Origin: Bolinopsis microptera | Lineage: Eukaryota; Ctenophora; Tentaculata; Lobata; Bolinopsidae | Assembly (NCBI RefSeq): GCF_026151205.1 | Contig: NC_087073.1 | Span: forward strand, 19,312,837 to 19,372,836 | Direction: 5' to 3' | DNA: 60,000 bases | Shown here: positions 1-12,200 of the stretch, piece by piece | How positions within the stretch are numbered: the stretch's first letter is position 1 | Layout of the letters: every line of letters starts with the position of its first letter | Notes under the pieces: model-generated | The model's database searches: none | Told to the model about the DNA's origin: nothing | The model's input: the letters and a program-made list of their open reading frames with translations, nothing else | Position numbers and translations under genes: made by a program

Positions 1-1819
1 TGTTGAGGACTATTACGACACACTCTCTGACTTTAGTTCAGTGCTCGGCCAGGGTGGGAACAAGGAGACTGATGACGCCAACATGGTCCAAGAGATCCTG
101 GACCCAAAAACTGCTGCAATGAAACGGTCAGTGGACTGAGCAGGAAAACATTTTGATGGATTCCGTATTTAAGTTGCTTTTAGTAAAGCTAAAGCCCCAT
201 GGCGCTGTCATAGCTAAGTGATTAGTATACAACTTTTCAGGCACGAGCAAAGAAAAGCAGCCCTCTCAAACGAAGGACGAGATTCTGGAGACAAGGCTCA
301 AGATGGAAAGTACAAGAACGCCAAAGCAATCTCCTCAGACCAGTACTTTAACAGAGGCCATGCTGTGAGTAAAATTCAATTTAATACTAAAAACATAGAA
401 ACATACTAAAATTAATCAATTGACAGTAGTCACTATTAAACAGTCGAGAAATAACCTAAATTATAACGTATCGGTAGTAGATTCATCTTCACTTTTATTA
501 TCCTTAAATTGAATTTCAGGCTGAGCCAGAGCACGACCCACATGTTGATAACTTCCGGGGTGCTACCTCAATCTCATCTGATCAGTACTTTGGCAGACCC
601 GCTCCAGCTGCATGTAAGTTATTCCACATTAATTAATTAATAATATTTCTAGATGAACCAATGCAATTTCAATTGACCCACGGTTTTGGAACTGACAGTT
701 GTATCTTCTACGGTGATTGTTATTGGAAATGTCCCCACTTTTGCAGCTGGTGCATTCGGAGGATACAGTGCAGCCAACATGAACCTGAACTTTCAAACAC
801 CAGACATGACCAATGTTAAAGCAAATCTTAGTGAAGGAGCTACGCGAATTTCTGGCAAGGTAAGAACCACCCTGGTATTTTTTTTTGTTTTTGGGACGAA
901 CCTCCTTATTCGACGTGTTAAGTGATTACATACAATGTATAATGTATATTATTTTGAATTACTTCATTGAACTTTAAGTTTGCCTATTATCATGTTATCT
1001 GTTTTATACATCCTGTTCGATAAGTTTATAAATAGTATTTCTTGAAACTTCTTCATGTTATTTGCGAGAGCATCTAGCTTTGATTTTATCTTTGGAATTA
1101 GCACTCATATCATGTCATAATTTGGCATGTGAGATCGTTCACAAATTACGTCAGTCACTTTTTCAAGTCCATTTTTGATCCTCCTCCTCACCCGGACAAA
1201 AATCTGATGTAAAATGTGAACAATCTCTTTATTTTAGAGCATTATCTTTATCTTTCATGAGTTCCCGAATCCTGTAACAAGATAAAATGCAGAGCACTGA
1301 TAACAGTCTATCACTAGGTCGCCGCATATGGGCTCAATGTCTATTCTAAATTTAGCGCCATTAAGTCCAAGTAAAAGTGAGTCGCATGGCTCAAAAAGCT
1401 CTATCACACAGTGCGCACTGAAATAGTGATATCACACAGTGCGCACTGGAATAGTGATATCACACAGTGCGCACTGGAATAGTGATATCACACAGTGCGC
1501 ACTGAAATAGTGATATCACACAGTGCGCATTGAAATAGTGATATCACACAGTGCGCACTGGAATAGTGATAATTGGCTCTGCAATTAATTTTGTTTGGCT
1601 CCGCTATTTTTGCATGATGAAATGTAAATGTATTGCGTACTAATGTCTTATATTTATGTTATCAAGGTAAGTTTTTATATATATTTGTTTATACCCGTTG
1701 CATGGCCAAGGGTATTTTGAACTTTCTGAATTAATTTTAATATTTAATTAAAAAACAAATATTTTCAGTTGACAGACATGTACTACGCGGCGCAAGACAA
1801 GTTGGAATCGTATAGATGA
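1..1819 (+). CDS. ARFGAP2/3-like: ArfGAP2/3-like ARF GTPase-activating protein, 3' exons (partial)
   Basis: Five in-frame exons: 1-126, 241-364, 520-613, 747-859 and 1769-1819 (stop TGA 1817-1819), each with GT/AG borders and matching phases. The peptide contains two copies of an ISSDQYF motif (KAISSDQYFNR and SISSDQYFGR) and ends in ISGKLTDMYYAAQDKLESYR. Repeated ISSDxFFG-type motifs in a glycine-, serine- and charge-rich tail are characteristic of ArfGAP2/3, coatomer-associated GTPase activators that promote ARF1-GTP hydrolysis on Golgi COPI vesicles. The catalytic zinc-finger ArfGAP domain would lie upstream of this window and is not seen. The gene converges with MVP. Choosing between ARFGAP2 and ARFGAP3 is not possible from this tail. 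Confidence 0.75.
1403..1570. repeat. 28-bp tandem repeat, about 6 copies
   Basis: Six near-identical 28-bp units with core CACACAGTGCGCACTG followed by AATAGTGAT. It lies in the last ArfGAP intron. Single-base A/G and C/T differences separate units. The core GTGCGCAC is self-complementary. No coding potential. Confidence 0.9.
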
Positions 1820-2004
1820 TCTTCTAGTTAACATATTAGTTGGGATGACTTGATTACGGTGTAGTCGATATTATACCGGGAAAAACGTACATCTTGTTGA
1901 GTTTAAATTGTACATGGTTCAGTAAGTCGCAGCTCGATCACGATATGTAAGAAATTTGGGTTCTAAAGATTGACAATTTTATTCAGACATTTTATCGAGT
2001 TCTC

Positions 2005-2010
2005 AATAAA
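2005..2010 (+). promoter_or_regulatory. Candidate ArfGAP polyadenylation signal
   Basis: AATAAA lies 186 bases after the ArfGAP stop codon, a plausible distance for a short 3' UTR. Confidence 0.5.
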
Positions 2011-3220
2011 TAACTAGATACATAAATACTGAGGTGACCCGATCAGGTTCTGTGCACAATATAGATCAATTAAATCATAGTTCATTGAAGTCCGAAGGGA
2101 TTCAAATTATCAGCTTTTGGTACCGGAAAATTTCTTTTTGTTCTTTATTTTAGTTCAAATGAGTAGCTCGTTTTGCTGACCCAAATTAAGTTAATTCAAA
2201 TCAAAATACCGCTTGTACTTTGTAACAAATTGTTTAATTAATTCCAAATTAAGATTCCTTATTAGATTGACTTGAGATTAATATTATGAGAATTGTTGAT
2301 CTTCAAAAAATGATTTAAATCATTGTGGAGTGGTTTGTGGCTGGATGGGCTTTAGTTAGATTATTAGTTGTATTAATAGATCTTACAGTACTGCAAGGGA
2401 TCGTTCACATATCACATGGTTATAATTGATAGCTATGTGTAAACTTGCTGACCGACCGGGTTGGAATCTAAAATATTTAAACTAGATAATATGTGAACGG
2501 TCACTCAGTAAGCAAATTTGAGCCGCGTTTTAAGAGTATTTATCAGCCAGTCCAAATGTATTGAAATGTATATTGTAGATTGTAGGTGTGTTGCAATGGA
2601 TATTTGGCAATGTTCAATTATTGTTAATGATTACTGGAGATATAACGATATAAATTACGTTCACACAACATTAACGGCAAGTTTTAATTTGTTGATTTGT
2701 TAACTAAAATGAGTTGTCTCCGTGATCCATGTTTTATTGACACGTGATGTCGGTATACAATCAGTTTCCAGTAGCAACCAGTCCAAAGACTACCAGTGGT
2801 CAGGAGTGTACAAAATTGTGGATCACCTCCCTAGCCCTGGTAATGTATGATCTATTGTGAATAACATCCAAAGAAAACAGTTATATCAAACAAACTTATA
2901 ATGCATAAATTGATGAACTGTTACATTTCACTAAAACAAACTAAAGATTCACTAAATTGAAATTTGCAAATAATATTGTTGTAAGTTTTACAGGTTACAA
3001 AAGTCTCAATCTTCTGACAAATGAATGTTATAGAAATTTACAGTCAAAACTATTTCAATAGTGCTACAAACAATATATATGCTAATCACTGAAATTAAAG
3101 AGTAAAACCGCTTTAATGATAAAACCTGAAACCATTAAAGCTCAAGGTCATCCGAACATAAATTATTTGTTAATCAAATCAAACTAAAACGAATACAATA
3201 CTATTCACATGTGTCCACTT
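2011..3220. other. Intergenic DNA between ArfGAP and MVP 3' ends
   Basis: AT-rich sequence between two convergent genes. I see no conserved ORF, RNA gene or element with recognisable termini here. Some of it is probably 3' UTR of either gene. Confidence 0.5.
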
Positions 3221-3226
3221 TTTATT
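3221..3226 (-). promoter_or_regulatory. AATAAA overlapping the MVP stop codon
   Basis: On the minus strand the end of MVP reads GAGTAAATAAA, so a canonical AATAAA hexamer shares its first base with the last base of the TAA stop (3226-3228). If used, the 3' UTR would be only a few tens of bases. Confidence 0.4.
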
Positions 3227-6200
3227 TACTCCGCAAGTCCAATTTTAACATCACTTGTAGAAATAGTTCCCCCGATGAGACCTTTAGCCGTGTTGAAAAG
3301 GTTAAGAGGTGTTGATCCATCAGTGATGAGGGTAGACTTGAGCCCTAATGCTTCCAACATTTTTACCTGATAATGATATATCACATTGAGGAAGTTATAA
3401 GACTGTTACATACTGTTTAGTGCATACTGAATCAAATTAATAACTCTGCACTTCTCGACGAACTTGCAGAACAGCAGGCCCAACCCTTGAGCTTAAGACG
3501 AATAATGTATGACATTTATTCAGCTATAAGTTACCTGGTTGTCTTTTCCAGAGGTTGCAATAGCAGCAATATTTAATGGTCCCAATTCTTCCACCATACG
3601 TTGGAACCTAGTCGACTCTATATCTGCCATCTTCTGTTTCTTGGATATCTCGAGCTCGTTGGTGGACTGAAGGTACTCCAGCTCACTTTTACGGGCTGAT
3701 GTTATTCTGTGCAGCTCAGCACGCTGAAGAATTATACAAGTTAAAAATAGCATTCGCCATATTTACTCCAGTAGCAGGGAGGAGTTGAGTGTGCACTTCG
3801 ATGTACAGAGTTTTTTGCTGCTGAATCGGGTTAAATAGGTCATTGGTAACTCAAAAAATCGAGGGCCGCCTGTTGTGTCGCTAGTCCCAACCCTGTGGAG
3901 CCACGCCCATATTTCATATCAGGTGCGTATATGGGAAATATGTATCTCAGCTTCTGAAGGTCTTAGAGACTTAAACTTGAGTTTAAAATGACCGCAATAC
4001 ACATGTTTATGTTGGTACTATGAAGGTCATGAAAGCCCAAAATGCTTATTTTTGGAAAAAATTCAGAAAAACCAATTTTCACTTGGGCGCGAGTAAAAAA
4101 TCTACACTAGAAATTGAGTGAAAATCGAGTAAGCAGTTCAGTGTCTACCACATTTCTAAACACAGGGTCCTCTGTTAGGTCATTCTTAATCAGAATTGAT
4201 AAAGTAAGCAAATTTTATTAGTAGTTTCAACCCTGTGGAGCCACGCCCATATTTCATATTATGTGTGAATATCGGAAATTTGTATCTCAGCTTCTGAAGG
4301 TCTTAGAGACTCAAAGGTGGGCTTAAAATGACCGCAATGTACATGTTTATATTGGCACTATGAGGGTCATGAAGGCCCAGAATGCTTATTTTTTGGAAAA
4401 ATTCAGTAAAACCGATTTTCAAGTTTGCGACACTTGGGCATGAGTAAAAATCGACGCTTAGAAGTTAAGTGAAATCGAGTATGAAGTTCAGTGTCTGCAA
4501 CGTTTCTAAACACAGGATCCTTTGTAAGGTCATTCTGAATCAGAATTGATAAGGTACAAAAATTCTATGAGTAGTTTCAACCCTAGGGAGCAAAACTCCT
4601 AAATTACCCCCAGGCGCAAATATATGACTTTTCTATCTCGGCTTCTGAACGTTGTAGGGGCCTCTCTTTGAGCTCAAACTAACCACGATGGCCACATTTA
4701 TATACCAACTGTAAAGAAACATAGGGTTTATACTTTATAGTGCTTAGTTTTTAAAAACTCATTTAAAAACTGTTTTAACCTTCATGCATCATAAAATAGT
4801 AACATCAAACATGTACTTAATTATGGTATCTCGGGCTAAAAAAGTCTTATAGACATTTCCAGCACAGTAAAACGTTCAACATGAACACATTCGGATAACA
4901 TTTATGGAGAAGCACATAGGTACCACCTAACTTTAATTTTGGTATAACTGCGAAAATACTCAGTTTCAGAAGCTCCTTCCAGCTATCTTAGGCTGCCATC
5001 AGCTCCCTCTCTGGGACTCTCTCCAGTACTGCTTGGCTATTATGGCTAATCAACTTGAATCCAACCTCATGTAGTAGAATCTACTTCTAGTTACCTTCTG
5101 CTAAGTCCATGTCAACTCTACCCAGCTACCACCACCAATATGTTATAATTTTAGATCTTTCTAGCAACTTCTGATATGAGTGCTACCTCTTCCTCTATCC
5201 AGCTACTATACCACCAGATGGCAGAAACCACCAATTCCAGCTGTCTCCACCTACTTCGGCTACCTCTATTTAGCTACCACCAAGGTTCCTCCAACTTCTG
5301 CTATTTCTAGCAACTTTAGCTTAGGGTAGTGGGCCTGGGCTACTTCTTGCCCTGTCTAGCAACCATCAGCAACATTTTATTCTGGCGTTTAGAGGTTGCT
5401 AGAAACAGCAAATTTCCTCTTCCTTAATGAGCTAGAAATTGTTGGATGCAGCAGAGGTTATACAGCACTCATATCAGAGGTTGCTAGAAAGATCTAAAAT
5501 TATAACATATTGGTGGTGGTAGCTGGGTAGAGTTGACATGGACTTAGCAGAAGGTAACTAGAAGTAGATTCTACTACATGAGGTTGGATTCAAGTTGATT
5601 AGCCATAATAGCCAAGCAGTACTGGAGAGAGTCCCAGAGAGGGAGCTGATGGCAGCCTAAGATAGCTGGAAGGAGCTTCTGAAACTGAGTATTTTCGCAG
5701 TTATACCAAAATTAAAGTTAGGTGGTACCTATGTGCTTCTCCATAAATGTTATCCGAATGTGTTCATGTTGAACGTTTTACTGTGCTGGAAATGTCTATA
5801 AGACTTTTTTAGCCCGAGATACCATAATTAAGTACATGTTTGATGTTACTATTTTATGATGCATGAAGGTTAAAACAGTTTTTAAATGAGTTTTTAAAAA
5901 CTAAGCACTATAGAGTATAGACCCTATGTTTCTTTACAGTTGGTATATAAATGTGGCCATCGTAGTTAGTTTGAGCTCAAAGAGAGGCCCCTACAACGTT
6001 CAGAAGCCGAGATAGAAAAGTCATATATTTGCGCCTGGGGGTAATTTAGGAGTTTTGCTCCCTAGGGTTGAAACTACTCATAGAATTTTTGTACCTTATC
6101 AATTCTGATTCAGAATGACCTTACAAAGGATCCTGTGTTTAGAAACGTTGCAGACACTGAACTTCATACTCGATTTCACTTAACTTCTAAGCGTCGATTT

Positions 6201-9200
6201 TTACTCACGCCCAAGTGTCGCAAACTTGAAAATCGGTTTTACTGAATTTTTCCAAAAAATAAGCATTCTGGGCCTTCATGACCCTCATAGTGCCAATATA
6301 AACATGTACATTGCGGTCATTTTAAGCCCACCTTTGAGTCTCTAAGACCTTCAGAAGCTGAGATACAAATTTCCGATATTCACACATAATATGAAATATG
6401 GGCGTGGCTCCACAGGGTTGAAACTACTAATAAAATTTGCTTACTTTATCAATTCTGATTAATAATGACCTAACAGAGGACCCTGTGTTTAGAAATGTGG
6501 TAGACACTGAACTGCTTACTCGATTTTCACTCAATTTCTAGTGTAGATTTTTTACTCGCGCCCAAGTGAAAATTGGTTTTTCTGAATTTTTTCCAAAAAT
6601 AAGCATTTTGGGCTTTCATGACCTTCATAGTACCAACATAAACATGTGTATTGCGGTCATTTTAAACTCAAGTTTAAGTCTCTAAGACCTTCAGAAGCTG
6701 AGATACATATTTCCCATATACGCACCTGATATGAAATATGGGCGTGGCTCCACAGGGTTGGGACTAGCGACACAACAGGCGGCCCTCGATTTTTTGAGTT
6801 ACCAATGACCTATTTAACCCGATTCAGCAGCAAAAAACTCTGTACATCGAAGTGCACACTCAACTCCTCCCTGCTACTGGAGTAATTCAATTCAAATACA
6901 TACATCCATTGATTTAAGGGATACTTGAAGGATATGTTCCTATATATCCTTTATTTCGATGCTACATATTTGTTGGGTAAAACTGTAAGATAAACAGTTA
7001 GGATTTAAACTTACAGCGTTGATGTTTTGGGCTTCAGCTGCAAGTTTGGCCTGATCCACCGCAGCTTCGCCCTCTATTTTCATTGACTCAGCCCGGGACT
7101 GAGCCTCTGCTATTGCTTGTCCGGTACTCTCAACGGCGGCTGAGCTGTTTAGAGGAAACCATTATTGTTAGGATAATCATGGTGATACAGTATCAACTAT
7201 CAATTAGTATTGAAAAGTAGATACATTGCTAGTAAATGTAAATGATGGTAATCTTTGTTTCAGCCCTACATTGCTTGAAGTTCAAGTAGTTCCAAGCGAG
7301 ATTTCTCTTCTTCAGCCTCATCACTAAGTTTCTGTCGTTCTAATCTACCCATCGCCTCCTGGTCCAGTCTTTCTGCTTCATGCCTGAAATATGCCTACTA
7401 TATACCACAACTAAAACCTAGACAATAACCTAAAACCAGTATTAGAGTAAGAGAAAAGGTGGTTAAAGGTTTCCCGTATTCATGATAATTTAATAATCTT
7501 AACCAATGCACTACACATAGAGATTTATTATACGATATTCGTATACTTAATCTTAGTCGATGGCTTTGTAGTTTGTATATTTGGGTAGTAGAATGAAGAG
7601 TTCGGAGAAGGACTTCGAAGTGAGGAAAGCTAAGGCATGGGGAGCGTGTCACCAGATGAAGCTTGTATGGAAGTCGGATATGCGTAGAGATCTCAAGATA
7701 CGACTGTTCCTGGCTACAGTCGAGTCCATCCTTCTATATGGCTCTGAAACATGGACTGTCAGCCAGACCCTCACAAAACGTATTGATGGATGTTATACGA
7801 GAATGCTGAGGATGGCACTTAACATTGACTGGAAAGAGCGGCAGACTAACGCCAAGGTGTATGGACACCTCATCAGAGCATCTGATAAGATAGCTGCACG
7901 GAGGATGAGACTCGCAGGCCATTTAGCCAGACATGAAGAACTATTGAGTCATCAACTTCTCTTCTGGGAACCCCTTCAAGGACATCGTTGAAGGGGAAGA
8001 CCACACCTCACATTTATTGACATCCTTCGGAAGTACACGGGGCTTGACGACAGCAAGGAGACTAACAAACTCATGATAGACAGATTTGGAAGAAAACTAT
8101 CTCTGTTCGGACATTGAAGCCGCCCTAAGTCGAGTAAGTCGATACTTAATCTATACTTTAACCACTTTTTAACGAAAATTGCACTGCTAAGGAATACAGA
8201 TAAATAACCTGAAGCACCAACCTAGCTGTGGCTTCCTGGGAGTTGGTTGTTATCTCAATGGCAAGTTGTACCGACTTCATGAGAGAGTCCCTTGTTCGCT
8301 GATCTACCGGCTCTACCGACTGTATGTCAATATTTGTGATCCTCAGACGGTTTGCAGGGAAGTGGAGGGAGTCATGGCTACCCAGGATGGATTCGTTTAT
8401 TATTCGTGCAGAATGCTGAAAATAACGTGGCGTTACCCTTACGCTTGGGGAAATAGAATATCTCAAAAATTTGAAACTTCACGATCAACTGCCTTGGAGA
8501 GATGAAATCCTGCTATTGATAGATGAGCACGATTCAACAGTTTACGGTATCAAAAAATTTACTTCGCCCTATCAAAATCATTCACCCTATTAAAACCAGA
8601 GTGCATTGTTCATACTACTCACCTTATGAAAGTCATCAAAAGGTACAGCTGCAACAGCTCCTCTAATCTTGGAAGCTATGGATTTACAAGCGTCTCCGAC
8701 AAAGTCCGGCACTGAGAACAGTGATTCCGAGTCACATTTGTAAGTAGGGGAATCACTTGCTGGTAACTCAAATTGCCTGTATGAGGATGAGTACAAAAGA
8801 TTGTGGAGTACAGATTCGCCGTTTAGTAATGAGAGTGGTTTGAATAAATGCCATGCGTATTCAATATTATCAATCTATGACATTAATTGTACAACAATCG
8901 GGTATTCCAGATCAATTATCATATTGAAAAAGTCATTTCACAGATATAATCTATGTTGTATCATTGATCATCCAGTGGGATAGTTGTTTGATTACTTAAA
9001 ATAATCTGACTCCTACCAATTGTAACAGAGCTGCAATGAAAGTCTGGCATGATCAGAAGTCTCCACAGTAAATACATCCGTCATAAAGTCTGGTCCGAGT
9101 GAGAGGTCGAGGGTCCTGACAACATTGGGTCGTTTTGGCTGGCCTCCAGATAAACTGAGTTGCGTGAAATGTTCGTCCGGTCCCAGCATGACTAAGTCAG

Positions 9201-12200
9201 GTCCAAATATCACCCTGAAATGTACAGTTTAGTTGCATCTGATGGCTTAATCTAATATCCTTAATACAATACAGAAATACCACTCACTTCTGAGTTCTGA
9301 GAGGCCGTGAATTAAAATGTGGGTACAAAATTAAATTAAATTATGTACCTTAATTCCCAAAAATTTGGGCGACCAAAAATTTGAGCGGGCCTCTCGCCCA
9401 AATTTGTTGCAGACCAAATTTATTGCATAAATCTTTTCCGTCTGCTAAATTTTTTGCTAACCAAACTTTTGGCATTTGGCCTGTGGCCCTGAAATCTATA
9501 GAAAGATGGCTTTTTCTTCATATCCAAGTGAAATAATATTTGAAATTTTAGTTTTCTAATCTGTCATTCATGGCTTGACCAAGTAAAAGGTTTATATTTT
9601 AAATGAATAGAAATAACTGGAATAGCTAACAGCTACTAATAAAACAAATGGCTAGAGGTACAGATAGCTAGAGATTTAAACAAGATCTGCAAATGGATTA
9701 TCATCCACCGTAAAGTCTGATCTACAAGCATCAGTTATACCCGATTTCTCAAAGCCTTTCCTTATGTCATCTGGCCTCCCTTTTAAATAAACAAAAAGTT
9801 CGTTGATCCAACGAGCGTGTACATCACGGATCACTGTCAAGCGGGTATCAATTTTCACATTGTCTGATGAAACTCCTCCATTGAGCTGACACACTATGTT
9901 TTTCGCGTACCAATCTTCGTACTTATTGTGCATGACTTTCTTAGCCAGTCCATTGATAGATATGTCCAGGGGCTAAAGAGAGACTAAATATCACTATTGT
10001 ATATCTATCATTTTGTACTGTGCCATCATCACTGTATTTTTTAGTAGTTACTGGGTAACTGGGCAGATCGTAAATTTCATAATGTGAAACAACTCAGACT
10101 ACCACCTACATGCTTAAAATTGAAAGCAAAATGACTGGAATAATAAGGAATAATAATGAACTAAGGCAAATATCTAACTAAAATTTTAGTGGAAAATCGT
10201 TCATTTTTCGAAGAATTTGTGCCCAAATTTTCGGTCGCCCAAATGAGTTCAAATTTTCTGCCCAAATTTTTCGGGCTCAAATAAATTGTGCTCAATATAA
10301 TGGCACACAAATTTTTGGGAACTGTTTGTTTGTTTGTTTGTTTATAGAACCCGTCCCCAATCTCGTATCGGAAAATGACTAAACTCAGGTCTGAGTGTGA
10401 ATACGGGTGGTACCTGCAAGAGTGTTCATTAAGCATTTAGAGTTCTGTAAAACTGCAGTTACAATTGTGCTAGAGTATTTTTAGTATATACGATTGGTAT
10501 CAGATATGTATCCCTACATGCTTCCAAAATTTGTAAAGCCGTAGTACATACATATCACATTACACCGGAGCCTACACAGTGCAATCTCCTCCAGTCGATC
10601 TGCGCCGCATATGTTTATATAATTATAAGCGCGCGGCGCAGACTGGAGGAAACCACACTCTGCAAGTTCGATCCAGTGCAATGCTACATGTACGTACTAC
10701 GGCTTCATCTCCAACTTTCTGCACAATGTACTGGAATGTTTTGAAAGAAAAGAAAGAACAAAAAAAAGTGATATATATAAACAAAATCAGCGATTTAATG
10801 TTAGCCTTAGGAGGGTAACTTTAATTCCCTGGTTTCTAAAATCAGCTTTTTAAAAAAAAATAATAAAGTATGTAACGTCGATACCAAACCGATTATTGAG
10901 CGATAATAACTGAGTAGTTGATTCCTGGGTTGCGGAGTCATTCAGATGTTCCAGTTTTCGAATGTGATTCTTGTTCAGTTCTTGACCAGAAGTGTCTAAT
11001 GAAGTAAGTCAGACAAGCAAACTCTTCCTTAAATGCTGATATAAGTCGTCTCAATCCCAGAAATTATGAAGATGACCCAGTGTAAAAGTGCAGAAATCGG
11101 CCGAAAATAACAAAGACTAAAAACAGTTAAAAAGTGACAGGATTCAAACACAAGGAAAATTAATAACTTAGAGCGTAATAAGGAATATCTCCAAACGGAG
11201 TTTTCTGAGAGGGTGAGAGGTTCTTTAATTAGAGCTAAATTTTAAGATAATCATTTTTGGGAACTAAGGTACACCGAATAATTAAATTTATAATTAATAA
11301 CATTCGTCGCGTCGCGCGAAATGTATTACTCAAAATGAGATAGGATTAGCGCGTTCCGTAAAGTTATTTGGTGCGCGTTAAATTAGGCTTAGAACGAGCA
11401 AGCAAGGCCAGGATGTATATTTCATCGAGTCAGAAATGTGCAATTTACATGTGCGTGTGTGTGTCACACAATCCCAAGCTTCTCTTTCGCTAGTGATTAT
11501 TACCCACAGAAACATGAAAACAGCACTGTGTGAGTGGACACCATGGCATGGTGACCATGATGATGACGATAAGGACAGATCATTATCGTGCACTTGTACT
11601 TGCTTGACTATACTGTGGAGTGAGTGTGGCTAGCTCCACATTATCGCTATTGTTCAACGTTGTGATTCTTGTCGACTGGAGAGAGGCAATGCGCGCTGCC
11701 GATGTAAGAGAGAATGTACCATCTTGTCGTATAAGATATCAGTTTCATAACGGGGCGGGTATCACTGCGTGGTTACGTGTATACACGTGACACAACACGT
11801 GACCAGATCTACGAGTGTCTTATTGAATATCATGCTGGCTGCTGCATATTATCATCCTCATTCTGGGCTCCATAATCATTGTTAGAGTGATCCTGTTCCC
11901 TTTCTTAGTCGCTGTGTTCTGCTGTGTAGTGTACTGAATTGTCATGAGTTGTTCAGTTTATCACCTGTTTTCTGTAGAGACATTAGTCATTACACACAGT
12001 TTGATATTCGTTTCATTATCAAAATAAGGAAATGAACTTAAATCAACTTCCGTCTACATCAGGAGGACAGAGAAAACCACACGGTGCGTACTTTGTAAAG
12101 TGTACCGTTAAACATACACTGATTTATGTCTGTACTACTTACTCCTTGGAAGAAGGATCAAGAGGGCTTGCTTTGATCTCGATACATTTCTACGTAGTTA

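Noticed and set aside
10579-10818. Coding gene
   Set aside because: The short frame spans a hairpin and low-complexity AAG stretch, with no family features.
11378-11633. Genes on both strands
   Set aside because: Opposing short frames over a GT-rich, low-complexity stretch; typical chance frames.
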